A stretch of DNA of 64,000 nucleotides, from assembly GCF_910589235.1 (NCBI RefSeq), contig NC_060961.1, positions 1,817,501 to 1,881,500 on the forward strand, read 5' to 3'. Shown piece by piece: positions 39,410-52,534 of the stretch. This DNA is from Vespa crabro. Taxonomy: Eukaryota; Arthropoda; Insecta; Hymenoptera; Vespidae. The notes under the pieces are model-generated. The model was not told the origin of the DNA and searched no databases. It saw only the letters and a program-made list of their open reading frames with translations. The stretch's first letter is position 1. Each line of letters starts with the position of its first letter. A program made the position numbers and the translations under genes.

Positions 39410-39832
39410 GAAAGAGAAAGAGAAGGATGGTTTCGGCCGGGAGGCCTTCGTCTCTCTACGCGCGTTTCATGGTTTGTAAATATTACCTGCCACGAGACGT
39501 CTGCCGAGTTCATGCTCAGCTTGGTTGCCGCATAACCGAGAGCCGTCGCTTGCGATACGGAAAGAGCTAGGAGGCCGGATGAAAGAGAAGAGAAGAGAAG
39601 GGAAGGGAAGGAGTAAGAGGAGAAATAGGAGGAAGAGGTGAAGAGGAAGGAGGTGGAAGAGATGGAGGAAAAGGCATAGAGAGGAAAGAAGAGAGAAGCA
39701 GAGGCAAACTCACCGAGTTTTTACCCCATTCTGGAGTCTGAGTGCCTCGCTCTGCTGACTCTCGAAACGGGCTGCAGAGCCAACCCTTACACGCTACCAC
39801 ACACTTTGCCCTCCACCCCTTTCTACCCCCTT

Positions 39833-39853
39833 TTCTCTCTCTCTCTCTCTCTT

Positions 39854-39891
<38 letters not shown>

Positions 39892-39957
39892 GTACCTCTC
39901 TTTCTCCTAACCCGTTCTCCTTTAGCTTTTCGTATTTCTCTCCTTTCTACATCTCTT

Positions 39958-40012
<55 letters not shown>

Positions 40013-40107
40013 TTTTCTCTCTCTTGATACATAGACAAACTTGCAACGACCACATGCATTTACAACACACAAGTTTCCTACACGTTCTTATTCCAATCTC
40101 CTTTTCA

Positions 40108-40153
<46 letters not shown>

Positions 40154-40195
40154 CTCTCTCTCTCTCTCTCTCTCTCTTCCTTTCTCTCTTTCTCT
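39833..40195. repeat. Cluster of CT tracts
   Basis: Pyrimidine tracts at about 39833-39890, 39957-40023 and 40108-40195 are separated by short unique sequence. Together they form one of the largest pyrimidine clusters in the window. Confidence 0.9.
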
Positions 40196-40632
40196 TCTTA
40201 CCAACCTTTCAACCAAGACCATCAACTTACGTGAACTGTCAGCTCAGGGGCGGATTCGAACACCGTCGAGATTTTCGATAAGATAGGGCCAACCTTTCCG
40301 AATTTTCTACCTTCTATCTATCTATTTTTCTAAGACGAGTTTACTTCGAACCTATCGAAAATTCGTGTCCGTTGTTCCCCTTTGTTATATCGATATACGA
40401 TTCTATCAAATTACCCTTTTCAAGATTGTACTTTTTAAACGAATCCATCTCATGATCCTTTAATGTTTCATAAATGTACGGTTTTTTTTCTTTTTTTTTT
40501 TTTTTTTTTTTTTTTAGATAACTAGGTAAGGTATCGTTTCTTATCCATCGTTTCATCATTCCTTAGATCCAAGAACGAGAGAACTCCAATCTCTTTCATT
40601 CAGTTATTAAGAGTATCTTTTAGTATCTTTTC

Positions 40633-40674
<42 letters not shown>

Positions 40675-40995
40675 CTTGACTCTTCTTTAAAGTAAATCCA
40701 TCCGTTCTTTGGATATACCATCAGATAATAACTAAAAGGCATCGACCTTCACACATACCATTTCATCTTCACTTATTTTCTTTTGAAATTTTTTAATTAC
40801 GAGAACCACGTTTTCAGTTTTCCTTTTTTTCTTTTTTTTCTTTTTTTTTTTTTTTTTTTACATCTTCCGTTTCTTTCATACTTCATATACCCTTTTACTA
40901 CTTTTGTTTATTATTATCCGAGCTTTCAACCAAGGCGTCAAGTTGATTCTGTCGAAGCAATGTATTCTACAGGACACCAAAGAGAATGCCGTATT

Positions 40996-41011
40996 CGTCG
41001 TAGTCGTCGTA

Positions 41012-41063
<52 letters not shown>
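40996..41063. repeat. CGT trinucleotide array
   Basis: About 22 CGT units with two early TAG-containing interruptions. It yields a poly-arginine frame. Confidence 0.95.
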
Positions 41064-42000
41064 GACGGATTTAATCCGTGCTATCCATGTTCTCCGTTTT
41101 GCCTTACACCCTTGCCACCACTTAACAACTTTTTTTTTCCCTTTCTCTTTCGTTCTTTTTTTTTTTCTTCTCAGGCATGCCCTTATTGCAACGTGCCACG
41201 GAGACCATTAACTCGCGTTCCTTGCCCTCAGGGACGTACTGGAATGTCGCGAAAATCACGCGTTCAACCACTTTCGATATTTCTTGATTATTTTTATTTC
41301 ATTAATTTGATCTTTCTTTTTTTTTTTGTTCTTTCCTTCCTTCCTTTCTTTCTTTTTTTTTCTCCCTTTTTATACTATTTTTTTTTTCTTTCTTTCTGTT
41401 TTATTTTCGTTTGAAATATAAATATATATATATATATATAACGTTATCACGGATATTATTTATTCGCATTATTATTATTATTCGCTTACCATTTTTATCT
41501 CATACATAAATTTTTTTTTCATATTATTATACGCATTTACATTACACATGCACATATTTATTCTCTTGTTTCTGTGTTTCGTTATAAATTGAAATTTTTT
41601 TTCTTTTTTTGTATTAATTCTTTCTAAATATTTAATAAAAGTTTTGCGTTAAGATAAAAATGAAATCTCTGACGTTACTAAAAATTTAAGATTCTTCTCG
41701 ATACGAACGTTCGACCTTTAATGAGCTTATTCTCCACGGACGTTTTATGTACTACAATTTCCGAGCTTTCTTCTACTTTTTCTTTCTCAACTATTTTTCC
41801 ACTAGCTTCATCCAAGTTCCTAAGAATCAAAGCAAGATGACGAGCTCTCTCGTTCTCCTAGTAAAGTTTTTTTCCGAGGAAATACGGCGAGGTCGTTTAT
41901 TGTGTCGAAACCGAACATACGAATTCCCAAATCGAGAATCGTTTGGTAAATTTAACGTGTTTCCAATGTACCTAACCGGGTCATGGATACACACATAATT

Positions 42001-42014
42001 GCGCGCGCGCGCGC
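42001..42014. repeat. GC dinucleotide run
   Basis: Seven GC units in otherwise AT-rich sequence, which is Z-DNA-prone. A 20-base palindrome TTTTCTTTTTAAAAAGAAAA follows at 42030-42049. Confidence 0.9.
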
Positions 42015-42382
42015 ACTTGCGTTTACGTATTTTCTTTTTAAAAAGAAAAGTTCTTTTTAATAAAAGCAAATCAAGTTTTATTGTATGTTATTGTTAATTT
42101 TGTCACGTCGGTATGGTGTATCGTAAAATTCATTAAATAGAAATAAATTTCGATCGATCGTTTCGAACGAAGTTCCGAACATTGACCAATTTCACGTTTC
42201 AGAATAAAGTAGTATTATCGATTGTACGAAATAATTTATCTGTTCGGTACGACTAAAATTGGAACTTTTCGATCCGAAAGTCAAACGACGCTTCTGTTGA
42301 GCTCGTATTTTACTTTGAAACTTCATTACATCGGGCTCGTTTACCTCCCGTCTTGTGTAAATAAGACAGTGAAATATTCAGC

Positions 42383-42437
<55 letters not shown>

Positions 42438-42519
42438 CAGTCATATAATATATTCCGTCAGCTAAAATATTATGTATCGTGTATTTTATGTAAAAAGAAT
42501 TTCAAATGCGGAAAGAAGA

Positions 42520-42561
<42 letters not shown>

Positions 42562-42669
42562 GGAGGGAGATTTCGTTTTAGAAAATTTATTTATTTTTCT
42601 CAAGCCCTGTCAGTTTTCATAGATCTTTCTTTGATTCGTAAACGAATCGTACGTTTCATATGTTTCCAG

Positions 42670-42831
42670 TGGTGAACCAACCTTACGATCCCGAAGTCCA
42701 AAGTCCTGGCGGTTTTCTCGGCAACAATGTACTTATGCGTTGTAACGTGCCAAGTTTTGTACGAGATCACGTCACTGTAACGTCGTGGTTTCAAGAACCA
42801 GCTTTCAATATTTATCCTACTCCGATGAGTG
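42670..42831 (+). CDS. Dscam-like: Dscam-family receptor, Ig2 N-terminal half (exon-4 counterpart)
   Basis: This 162-base exon gives the first half of Ig2 and has phase 1 at both ends. It opens VVNQ (first V completed from the previous exon). The first Ig2 cysteine is Cys25 in MRCNVPSFV and the core tryptophan is Trp40 in VTSWF; it ends at YPTPMS plus a split codon. The pattern cysteine, VPSFV, then SW is the signature of the Dscam Ig2 N-terminal half. In fly Dscam1 this half is supplied by the mutually exclusive exon-4 cluster and contributes to homophilic specificity. Here only one version is present. The acceptor is TTTCCAG and the donor is a consensus GTAAGT at 42832. Confidence 0.95.
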
Positions 42832-42883
42832 GTAAGTAGATTCATATTATTTTAATTATATATTAAATATAAATACATATGTG

Positions 42884-42933
<50 letters not shown>

Positions 42934-43312
42934 CATGCATTCATATATAATTATATATTTAACAACGTAAATATAATAATTTCAAGCGACTTTTACAAGA
43001 AATTCTTGAAGATCAAGAACACTTAATTTATTAAATTCTTCTACTTCTTCTTCTTCTGCTTTTTATTATTATTATTATTATTATATTTTATTTTCTTTTT
43101 CTTTTTTCTTTTTTTGCTCTCAAATTTAAAACTTCAAATTTTCGTCATTAATCTCGAATAAGAATTTGAATTAACGAAATACTTATTAAAATAAGGATAA
43201 AAGAGAAATGAGATTTTGACAAGTAAAAAGAATTCGGAGGATTTATTAAAATATAATAAGAATCTCGTTTAGTTTCCGTGACACCTTCTATAAATCGAAT
43301 CTCGCGTTAATC

Positions 43313-43463
43313 GCATCGATATCAAAGAAACGATTTTCACGATGCCATGTCAGAGACCAGACTTTCGTTCGCGGCGTTAAGCCACGGAGCAATTAACGAT
43401 CAGGCTGCTCCGTTGATTATAAACGAGTTTGATTAAGCTATCGCAAAAGCAGTTTGACTGCTT
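43313..43463. repeat. Three inverted repeats in the Ig2 intron
   Basis: Perfect arms are at 43313-43318/43340-43345 (GCATCG, loop 21), 43384-43391/43406-43413 (ACGGAGCA, loop 14) and 43447-43453/43457-43463 (AAGCAGT, loop 3). They lie in the repeat-free centre of the 1.2 kb intron between the exon-4 and exon-5 counterparts. The arms could fold in the pre-mRNA. That they matter is only an inference. Confidence 0.5.
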
Positions 43464-43630
43464 CCGTTCGATAATATAGTTCGAGTTATCAATAACCGCG
43501 TTTACTTCGATAGCTACGATCGATAGTTTCTTAGACAAGGTTACAAGTTAAATTTTGATATACGAAAATCAAGTTAAATATCAATTAAGTAGTTTCTTTT
43601 AATTAAAAATAGAAACAATTATTATATTAG

Positions 43631-43706
43631 AAATGTAAATGTAAATGTAAATGTAAATGTAAATGTAATTTAAATTTGATGCAATGTAATGTAATGTAAT
43701 GTAAAG
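43631..43706. repeat. AAATGT hexamer array passing into TGTAA pentamer array
   Basis: About six hexamers (43631-43668), a short gap, then about four pentamers (43683-43704). The pentamer equals the hexamer less one A, suggesting one array evolved from the other. Confidence 0.9.
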
Positions 43707-44031
43707 TATTGTTTTTATAAACAAAACAAAAACAAAAAGGAAAAAAAAAAAGAAAGGAAAAAAGGAAAGGGAAAAGGAAGAGAGAGAGAGAGAGAGCAAA
43801 AAAATGGTGGCAATTAATTAATCGATTATATATAAAATTAAACGTCAGTATTGAAAATGGCGATGGTTGGCATCATCGTTAATTAGTTATTCGTTATCGT
43901 TATAACGTTTCACGTTTAATCTTAATTGCTATTTATTTATGTATAAAGCCGATCGTTATTGCCAATTTCAATCTCATCATTTGAGAAGATTGTCGAGTAT
44001 TGTATGATCGAAGTTTGATGTATGTTTGTAG

Positions 44032-44181
44032 ACGGTAAATATCACATGCTTCCGAGTGGTGAACTGATGATAATCAATATTACCCGGACGGATGCACAGA
44101 TGACTTATCGTTGTAGAACGCATCATCGATTGACCCAAGAAACAGTCGTTAGTAGCAATGCTGGCCGGCCTCAATTGACTG
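44032..44181 (+). CDS. Dscam-like: Dscam-family receptor, Ig2 C-terminal half
   Basis: This 150-base exon completes Ig2 and has phase 1 at both ends. It starts (D)GKYHMLPSGELMI, the conserved Dscam stretch before the second Ig2 cysteine, which is Cys28 in TYRCRTHHRLT. The block RCRTxHRLTxET is diagnostic for the family. There is an N-glycosylation sequon (NIT) at Asn16. It ends near GRPQLT plus a split Glu codon finished by the next exon. It matches the constant exon 5 of fly Dscam1. The usual Ig pattern D-x-G-x-Y-x-C is relaxed here (no glycine), as is common in this domain of the family. The acceptor is TTTGTAG and the donor a consensus GTGAGT at 44182. Confidence 0.96.
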
Positions 44182-44422
44182 GTGAGTAAATATATCATTC
44201 TTTTTCCCTTATCGTTCTTCCATTTCTTGAAATTTAATCCCGAAATGACAGGGACTTCACAACAAATTGATCGTAGAGAGTTATGTCAATTTTCTGATTC
44301 ATGATAAAAATTCGACCTCCTTTTTATACACACACACATATATATATATATATTTTTTTTTTATTTTCCTCATATCAACGATCAAAAATAAATTTACATA
44401 CATACGTATGTTCTATCTGAGA

Positions 44423-44467
<45 letters not shown>

Positions 44468-44659
44468 AACGAAAATATTATTTTTAATATAAATAATTAA
44501 ATAAGTGAGTAAGTAATTACGACAAAGAAAATACAATCTTGAAAATAAGTTTGAATAGTATACTTTGGGATTAAAGAATTCGTAAATATATTTAAAGCTT
44601 TATCCATGCAAGGATGTTTAAAATTCTTTCTCTTTTGCACTTAGCGAAATCGTTCTTAA

Positions 44660-44870
44660 TAACGAGCACGTTTCTCAGCCACGAAGTATAAGTTCATTGT
44701 TCGTGATAACCGGAGCATTACTGTAATTTATTGTAGCACTTATTACGAATTCGCAAGTTAAAGTGAGCGTACCGCGGTCTGGGCCATGCTCCGACCGTTA
44801 TAATTACGAAATGCTGAATATTACCGTCGAGCTTAAGCTCGCGGTTCATTACTAACGGGTACTCTCTTTT
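44660..44870. other. Low-repeat intronic island with palindrome
   Basis: A repeat-free, relatively GC-rich segment. It contains a perfect 14-base palindrome CGAGCTTAAGCTCG at 44828-44841, flanked by ACCG (44823-44826) and CGGT (44842-44845), giving a 22-base dyad with one unpaired T. It has no open frame with Dscam features. It could be a cis-regulatory element; function unknown. Confidence 0.35.
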
Positions 44871-46494
44871 TGTTTATTTAATGATTACTTTTACAATCTA
44901 TTTCGCAAATTGCTAAATAAATAGCCATGGATTATTACTTTTTTTTTCTTTTTCTTTCTTCTTATTTTTCTTAATTTTTCACTTTGTACAAAATATTTAT
45001 TCTATTTCCTTATATATATATATATACGGAATACATATATTTTTATATATATTTATTTATTTATTTTTTACATATTATATAAGAATATATATATATATAT
45101 ATATATGTGTGTATAATAAATATATCTACGATTTTTTTATGACATCGATAAAGTAGACGCGATCTAGTTCAAATCCATCACGAATTTTCTATATTCATAT
45201 AATAGAATTCTTTCTCTACGGAAGCTTGGCTATTCGAGGGTGTACCATGCGAGTATCAAAGTATTCGTACATATACATATCTTTCAAATATCACGAAACA
45301 CGCATGAAGGGAGAAAACCATTCGTGTTCCTTTATCAGCAGCGTTCTTATCGAAGAAAAGAGAAATGCTGTAGTACTTCGTTCGTGAACGAAATTCTATT
45401 TTAAAAGGAAGAGTTTGAAACGAATAACAGCTTTCAAAATCGAAGACCGAAGGATGAAAGATCTCTTCTATTTCTCTCTTCTTTCCTTTTTTTTTCTTTT
45501 TTTTTTTTTTTTTTTTTTTTTCTTTCTTTCTTTTGTCCTTTTCTTTTTCCTATTCCTTTTCTTTTCTTATTACGAGCGACGTTAACTCGTCAACTGTTTC
45601 GTTTATGGAAAATTTTTCTATCGTTGTACGAAAAATGAATATGAAAAGAACGAAAATGAAAATTGCAAATAAAGAGGATGAAAAAAAAAGAGAGAGAAGA
45701 AAAAAAAACAAAAAAAAAAAAAGAAGAAAAAGAAAAAAACAAAAAATAATAATAGACAAACGTGGGAACCCTACGGCTTTTCTCCAACATTGAATTGCCG
45801 TTGAAGCCGACGGCTGAATGCGTATCGATGGGCCGGCCAATTTCAATTAAACGTTTACTTTGCTCGACAGTTCATTCGTTCGATAGTCTGCCAATTATGA
45901 GTGAGTTTTGTACATAGAATACGATCGTTGGGAATCAAGGGAGAAACGTTTCGCCGTAGGCGCCTTGTTCTCGTCATAGTACCTATTGTCTCGGTTCTAT
46001 ATCGTCGAGAGAGATCGAGAATCGATCTGCGAATATATATCATTGAAATTTCCCTTTTCCTTTTATACATCTCTTCAATAAATACTTTTTCAACTTGTTA
46101 TACTTGACGAATTATTTGTTCGTCAATGTTCTACCGTCAATAATTACTTTTCCTTTTTTTCTTTTCTTTTTTTTTTTTTTTTTTTTTTATAAATTGCACA
46201 CAATTCATTTTTCTAATTAATATCGGCGCGAATGTATAAAGACATTTTATTAAGATTTTTTTTTTTTTTTTTTCTTTTTTTTTTTTTCTTTTTTTTTTTT
46301 TCTTATATTTCAAAGGACAAGAAGAATTAACGAGAAGTAGTTTTACAAGAAGAAACTGTAGAAGGTAGAAAATAAAACTCTTCTGAAAGTAGAAGTTCAA
46401 TGTGCACACGTAACATGGATACATACGTATGCCTACGTACGTTCTTTTACGTATTTTTCGATATAAAAAGCACATGAGAAGATCAACAAGAAAG

Positions 46495-46530
<36 letters not shown>

Positions 46531-46628
46531 AGCGTGAAAAATAAAAGCTTCTAGGGTAAGCTTTCTCTGTTACATTCGTGATCTTACATGGCGTTACAAA
46601 GTTCCACTTGGCGTACGTTTTCTACGTC

Positions 46629-46674
<46 letters not shown>

Positions 46675-47706
46675 TTCTTTTTTTTTTTGCTATTTTTTAT
46701 CAAACTGCATTCACAGCAACTGCTGCAGAGAGTGAAAAAGCTGGAGTATCATAACGTCGTCGTTTCGATGTCGTATGCGAGAAGCAAATATCGGTTCCGT
46801 TATTGTGCTAACGCGATGCTTCACATACCTACTATGAATTCAACGATGAATTTCTCCTGTATCATTCATTTGTTGGCCAGTGTTATACCGTGTTATTCAA
46901 TATTACTTGATTTTAACTGCCCCATTAATTAAATTACGCTCGATCGTTTGCAACTTCTTTTGTTGCTTCTTTTTTTTCCTTTTTTTCTTTTGTTCGTTTT
47001 TTTTTCTTTAAGGCGGCGGAAAGGGGAAGAAAAAAAACAATAGAAAAAAAGCGAGGTTGGACTGGGGAGAGCAGGAGGATGGTTGGTTAACGGGGGGTTT
47101 GGGCTGGAAAGGAAGGAACAACGGGGGGGAGAGAACGAATTTATTGAAATACTATGAAATGTTTAGTTTCATGAAAAGAAATGAAAAAAAAAAAAAAAAA
47201 AAGAAAAAAAAGGAAAGGATAGAAAAGGAAGCCGGCTAGTACGAAGGGTGGGAGGGAGGCAGAGCGGAAAAAATCCCAACGACTTTGTAGAAATATTCAG
47301 TTTAACGCCATGAGAACGACGAATACGGAACGAGACTCGTAAAAGCTCACTAGCGACTGTTTATTCTCGTTGTATATAAACATGAAATTCCAATTAAAAT
47401 GGAAAACGTGATGGAAAGTCACGCGTTAAGTGTATGTATATGTATGTGTATGTGTGTGTGTGTGTGTGTGTGAGAAAGAGGGAGGGAGAGAACACATGAG
47501 TTTCGACCTTCCGAAACGAAAGATCCTTGCTATATTGCAGCATTCTAAAACGTAATTATTCGTCACGATATTCTCATAAAATAACAGTGAAACGTTAGTA
47601 AAATAATTATAAACATTGTTATTTTTAATTTCTTCGTAGAAAAAAAAAGATCATACGTTACTCAATTATTTTCCTTAAAAAAATAATTCTCTGTACTTTA
47701 TTATTT

Positions 47707-47748
47707 GTTATTATTATTATTATTATTATTATCAATATTATTATTATT

Positions 47749-47816
<68 letters not shown>

Positions 47817-47818
47817 CA
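47707..47818. repeat. TTA - TCA - TTA compound triplet array
   Basis: TTA units (47707-47752), about ten TCA units (47755-47785), then TTA units again to 47818. Confidence 0.95.
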
Positions 47819-49304
47819 TGTTTGTTTAAATAATTCCAACCAATCGTTTCATTAACCATTCGTTTACACATTCCAGCGTTTCATATAATCTTAATAAACC
47901 GGGGTATTATCATTTATATTATATTCAGATATTGTTACTTTATGTATGTGTGTGTGCGTATGTGTATTTATACATATATATATATATACATATACATATA
48001 TAATTGTTTTAAGAATTTCCATACTGTTTCATTTGTTTTTAAAATTATTTCCTTTTGTATTCTGATACGTATGTATATCATTTGTTGTATATCAAGTTGA
48101 GTTAGATGATTTTCGAACGAATACGAGATGATTCCAATGGCCGAGATAATGAATGATACTATTATTACTTCTTCCCTTTGACATATTCTTTGATCTTTTA
48201 TTTTCAGTCGATTATATTATTTTATTTTTTTCTATCTCTTTTTTCTCTCTCTCTCTCTCTCTCTTTCTCCCTTTTTGTATTTTTGTTAATACATTTGTAT
48301 CACTTGTTATTGATATATCTACAAGAGGAGTAATTATTTCGCATTTTATAATATTTTGTAGCACGATATCTGGCCTTTCATGCGGTATCATTTTCTTTTC
48401 TTTTTTCTTGTACATACGATCCCGGTATAATTTGTAATTTTCATTTTTAATTATTATCCGTGGTTTATACTTGTATTACGTTGGTCTGTCCGAATTTAAG
48501 TTGTATTTTTGCGCTACCTGGCCGGTGAATTATATTTTTTTCCCACATTTTTATTATTATTTCTATTTGTATAATTCATTGTTACTATTAGTTTAAATTC
48601 TGTTTATTATATGATCCATCGTTTCTACTATTTGACGACATTTAATGCATACACATATCTACTTTCATATCATTGCATGTAACTGTGTATTATTATTTTT
48701 CTAAAATAATAATTGATTAATATGCCTGTACCGTATTACGCGTTGATCTTTTAAATCTATCAATCCACTTTCATCTTTTATTTATTTTTAATTGATTTGC
48801 TTATTCATTCCATACACGAACTGTAATCTAATCGCTAATTTGGGATCTATTATTAATTCTTATTATTTCTTCGAGGCCTGTATTAGTTCATTTTATTATT
48901 CCAATAGTATACGTTAGAATTAATATTGCAAAAGTATCGATCGTTTTAAATATATCACGTAAATTTCATTTGTTTTTGATTATGGAAGTTAATCAGACTC
49001 AGATATTTGCTTTATTTCTCGGTATCTTTTTCATTTTATTTATTTTTTATTTTTTATTTTTCTTTTTTTCTCTTTTTTTTTTTCGTTTTTGTTTACTCTT
49101 ACGTTTTATTTGACGTCGAAATATTTATATGTTTTCCTTCTGTTATAAAATCTAATAGATCTCGTTATTTAATATTTCGTCAGTATCTCTCCTTTTTTTT
49201 TCAGATTCCATTATTTATATAAAATATAATTATTTGCAATGCAATAATATACATTTTCATTTTCATTATACGTTTATGATACTTTCAATAATTTTTAGCA
49301 GTCG

Positions 49305-49307
<3 letters not shown>

Positions 49308-49361
<54 letters not shown>

Positions 49362-49378
49362 GCTATTATTATTATTTC
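49308..49378. repeat. TTA trinucleotide array
   Basis: About 23 TTA units with one GC interruption near 49362. Confidence 0.95.
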
Positions 49379-49618
49379 TGAAAATATAATATAGACTAAA
49401 ACGTTATATATGCTTATAAACGAGCGTCAAAGCGGTTTTCGAAAGATTTAACGATCCTCCGGAAGAGGATCAACGGATCAAAAGGGAGCTTCGTTTAATT
49501 TACATCATTAATTACTAATCGAGAATCGGTTGATGCGATACGAGACCAGATTGCGAGCATAGAGCTTTTGAGAAATGTTTGAAAAGAAAACGAAAGTGAA
49601 AAAGAACAAGAGAGATAA

Positions 49619-49650
49619 ATAGATAGATAGATTTATAGATAGATAGATAG

Positions 49651-49707
<57 letters not shown>
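49619..49707. repeat. GATA then GA tract
   Basis: GATA units at 49619-49650 run into about 27 GA units. The same GATA-then-GA order occurs at 16344, 25567, 34047 and 39343. Confidence 0.9.
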
Positions 49708-49711
<4 letters not shown>

Positions 49712-49996
49712 AAGAGTAAATAAAAAAGAGGTAATACATTTCAGGGAATATTTCAGTGTAGTCGAAGGTGGTAATAAAAAGAAAGGAGAAAAGGAGGAAA
49801 GAAGAACACAAGGAGAAGGAAGAGATAGAGAATAAGAAGAATAAGAAGAAGGATAGGAAGGGAGGAAGAAGGCCCTTCACTTGAGTCGAGCTAACTAATG
49901 ATGCTTCTCTTCACATGCCATAGTTACACTTGAGGCTTACGTGAAGCCTCAAACGTGCTTGCAACTACTATAGTAAGAAACTAACAGCAGACTTTG

Positions 49997-50029
<33 letters not shown>

Positions 50030-50841
50030 TTCGTTATCTCAGCCTTTAGTTTCCCTATTAATTCACGACGAGGCTAGTGTCATATTTTAAGGGAACATCC
50101 GTGGCTTACTTTTTTTTTGTCTTTTCTTTCTTTTTTCTCTTGATTTTTTTTTCTCTTCTTTTTTTTTTTTTTTTTAAGTTAATTTCTTGTTTGTTCGTTT
50201 TGTCGTTGTCCTTTTATTCGTTCCTCTTACTCATCTTTTCTCCTACTTTCTCTTCTATATTATTTCTTTCTTTTCTTTTCTTTTCTTTTATTTTTCTTTT
50301 TTCTTTCATTTCTTTTATCATTACGCGAATTGTGATAACACAGCCACTTTTTGATCGGAACAACGTCACGCGCCAGTTGATAAGCCGGAATAGCTGCCGA
50401 GGAATAATTAATATCGAGAAGCTTAGTTCGAGATCCTCGGGCACGGTTTAACCAACGTTACCAATGCTGCCTGGTAATCGTACGACTAAGGTAAACGGAA
50501 GCCGTGCGAGGGTTAAATCGTGGCTTAACCGGAAATTAGGATCCAAGAGTGTACTCGATTCTAATGAAGAAAAACGTCTTCTCTTTTAATCGATCGATAG
50601 AGATTAATCGATCGATCGATCCGTTTAATGAAAGAGAAAAAAAAAGAAGAAGAAGAAAAAAGGGAAGAGAAAAGAAAAAGAAGAAAAGTTTATACGTTCC
50701 CTTTTTTTTTTTTTTTTATTTTGCCAAGACGAATTTTCTTTTTTTTCTTAATTTTTTTTTGTTTTTTTTTTTTCTTTGCGACAGAAGGATCCACTTCGTT
50801 AGAATATTTTTGTTCCGATATCATTAAAAAAAAAAAAAAAA

Positions 50842-50874
<33 letters not shown>

Positions 50875-51985
50875 AAAAAAGAATAACACGTTGCTACTTG
50901 TTCGAATTGTATAATACGTATTTTTCGCCGTAACATTTTTCGAGCTTAATAGATTTCTTTTGAAATTCTTTTAAATCAATGATAATGTTGTTTTTAATTT
51001 TTTTTTTTTTTTTTTTTTTAATTTATCGTTCATTCTAAAGTATTCATGCATTCGCCCAGTCGTAGTTTCATAACCACCACCATCATACATCTATCATCGC
51101 TATCAGCAACATCGGTGGCTGCCAACGTGGAGATAGAAATTTATGCTAAGTACACTTACGTACTTAATAACTTAATAATGAAGTTTACGAGAAAGGAATT
51201 TGATCGTTTGCATGACGACAGCTACTATCTTTCTCTCTTTCTCTATCTCTTAGCGTTTTATTCGCACGATCTGCCGTTTACTAAATTAAGCAAAACCTTG
51301 ATCTACAGGAGTTTTCAAGAGTAACGAGCGAACTTCCCCAAGTATCTTATATTATCCGTTTCGTAAATCGAAACTTAATTAAAACGTGATATTAATTTTA
51401 TCAACGGATAAATTTCTTGCATTATCTGATATTCGATTTTTTCAATATTCATGCAAAGAGAATGAATGATTGATTGGTGGTTGGTTGTGGTTTTGGGGTA
51501 GAAAAATTTTGTACGGATTTGTGCATTTTTTTTTTTTTTTTTTGAATTTTGTAACGAATGAAAAATAATTCAAGAACTTTCATAACTTCGGTTAGAAATT
51601 TGCCAAGGGAAAAAAGTAAGAAGTGAATAAGTCTTAACGTGGATAAATCACGATGTCAATGGAAACGAGCTAAAAGTAGAGTATTTCATTTTACGTTCCT
51701 ATGTACAGAAATATCTACGCTATATACGTTCTTGAGAAGGACAGTGCGGTAACTTCGTTACGTTACTATCCAGTGCAATGAAAAAGTTATATAGGGGTAC
51801 GTGCATACATGGAGACAACAATGGAATATAATAATAGAGAAAAATGTGATTCGGGAAAAATCAGGGAAAATCGCGGAAAAGGGCGAATTAAATTTTCCTA
51901 ACTCTTGCGCGCTCGCTCGTACAACTTTTCGGAACTAACTTTCGGAATTTACACGCGTGTTTCATTTCATTCTGTACTTTTCTTT

Positions 51986-52040
<55 letters not shown>

Positions 52041-52486
52041 ATATATATATTTTTTTCTTTTTTTTTTTTTTCTTTCTTTAATATTTCGCTTTTATTCGTT
52101 CGTCCTCTGTTCCTTTTTATGTCTGTCATTTTATATCATTTCAAATTCATTCATGATGTTTGAAAAATTTCTCACGAAAAATTTTAATCCGAACGTCTTT
52201 CATTAATTATAAATCTTTCGCATAGAATAACAAAATCTCGTAATTATTATTCACGAATGTAATCTGTGCCATTAAATTCTTCGTTAAAAATGTAACAGAA
52301 CGTTTTTCAACAATCACAGAGAATTGTCATTTATGAAATATATATCGATTATGTTGAATATTTATGGATAAATTATTAGGATTAGATAGATGTGACATAT
52401 GAAATAAAATAAAATACGTATGTGTACGTTCGGCAATTTTTTTACTTTCGATTGACACTTTTTATTCGATATTTCTTGTTTCTCTG

Positions 52487-52534
<48 letters not shown>

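Larger units (their letters stand above)
32512..42669 (+). other. Intron, 10.2 kb, between Ig1 and Ig2 exons
   Basis: Runs from the GC donor to TTTCCAG at 42669. It holds CT runs (32577-32607, 38450-38476, 39833-40023, 40108-40195, 40637-40670), TA runs (33487-33513, 37338-37388, 37932-37972, 39001-39031, 42389-42432), GATA (34047-34086, 39343-39364), CTC triplets (34577-34650), ATGT and CATA (34915-34944, 35013-35034), GTC triplets (35309-35378), GAAA (36519-36566), CGT triplets (40996-41063), a GC dinucleotide run (42001-42014) and a GA run just before the acceptor (42517-42566). In fly Dscam1 the alternative exon-4 copies lie 5' of exon 5; no extra Ig2-type exon was seen here. Confidence 0.75.
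42832..44031 (+). other. Intron, 1.2 kb, within Ig2
   Basis: The shortest intron in the window, from GTAAGT to a TTTGTAG acceptor at 44031. It contains TA and TATG repeats (42885-42931), TTC and TTA triplets (about 43041-43085), a hexanucleotide AAATGT array turning into a TGTAA array (43631-43706) and a GA run (about 43780-43796). Between 43270 and 43530 is a repeat-free island with three perfect inverted repeats. No extra exon was found. Confidence 0.8.

Noticed and set aside
40230..40275. GATTCGAAC, resembling a reverse-strand tRNA T-loop
   Set aside because: The flanking bases do not form a T-stem, and no acceptor stem, D-arm or anticodon arm can be placed.
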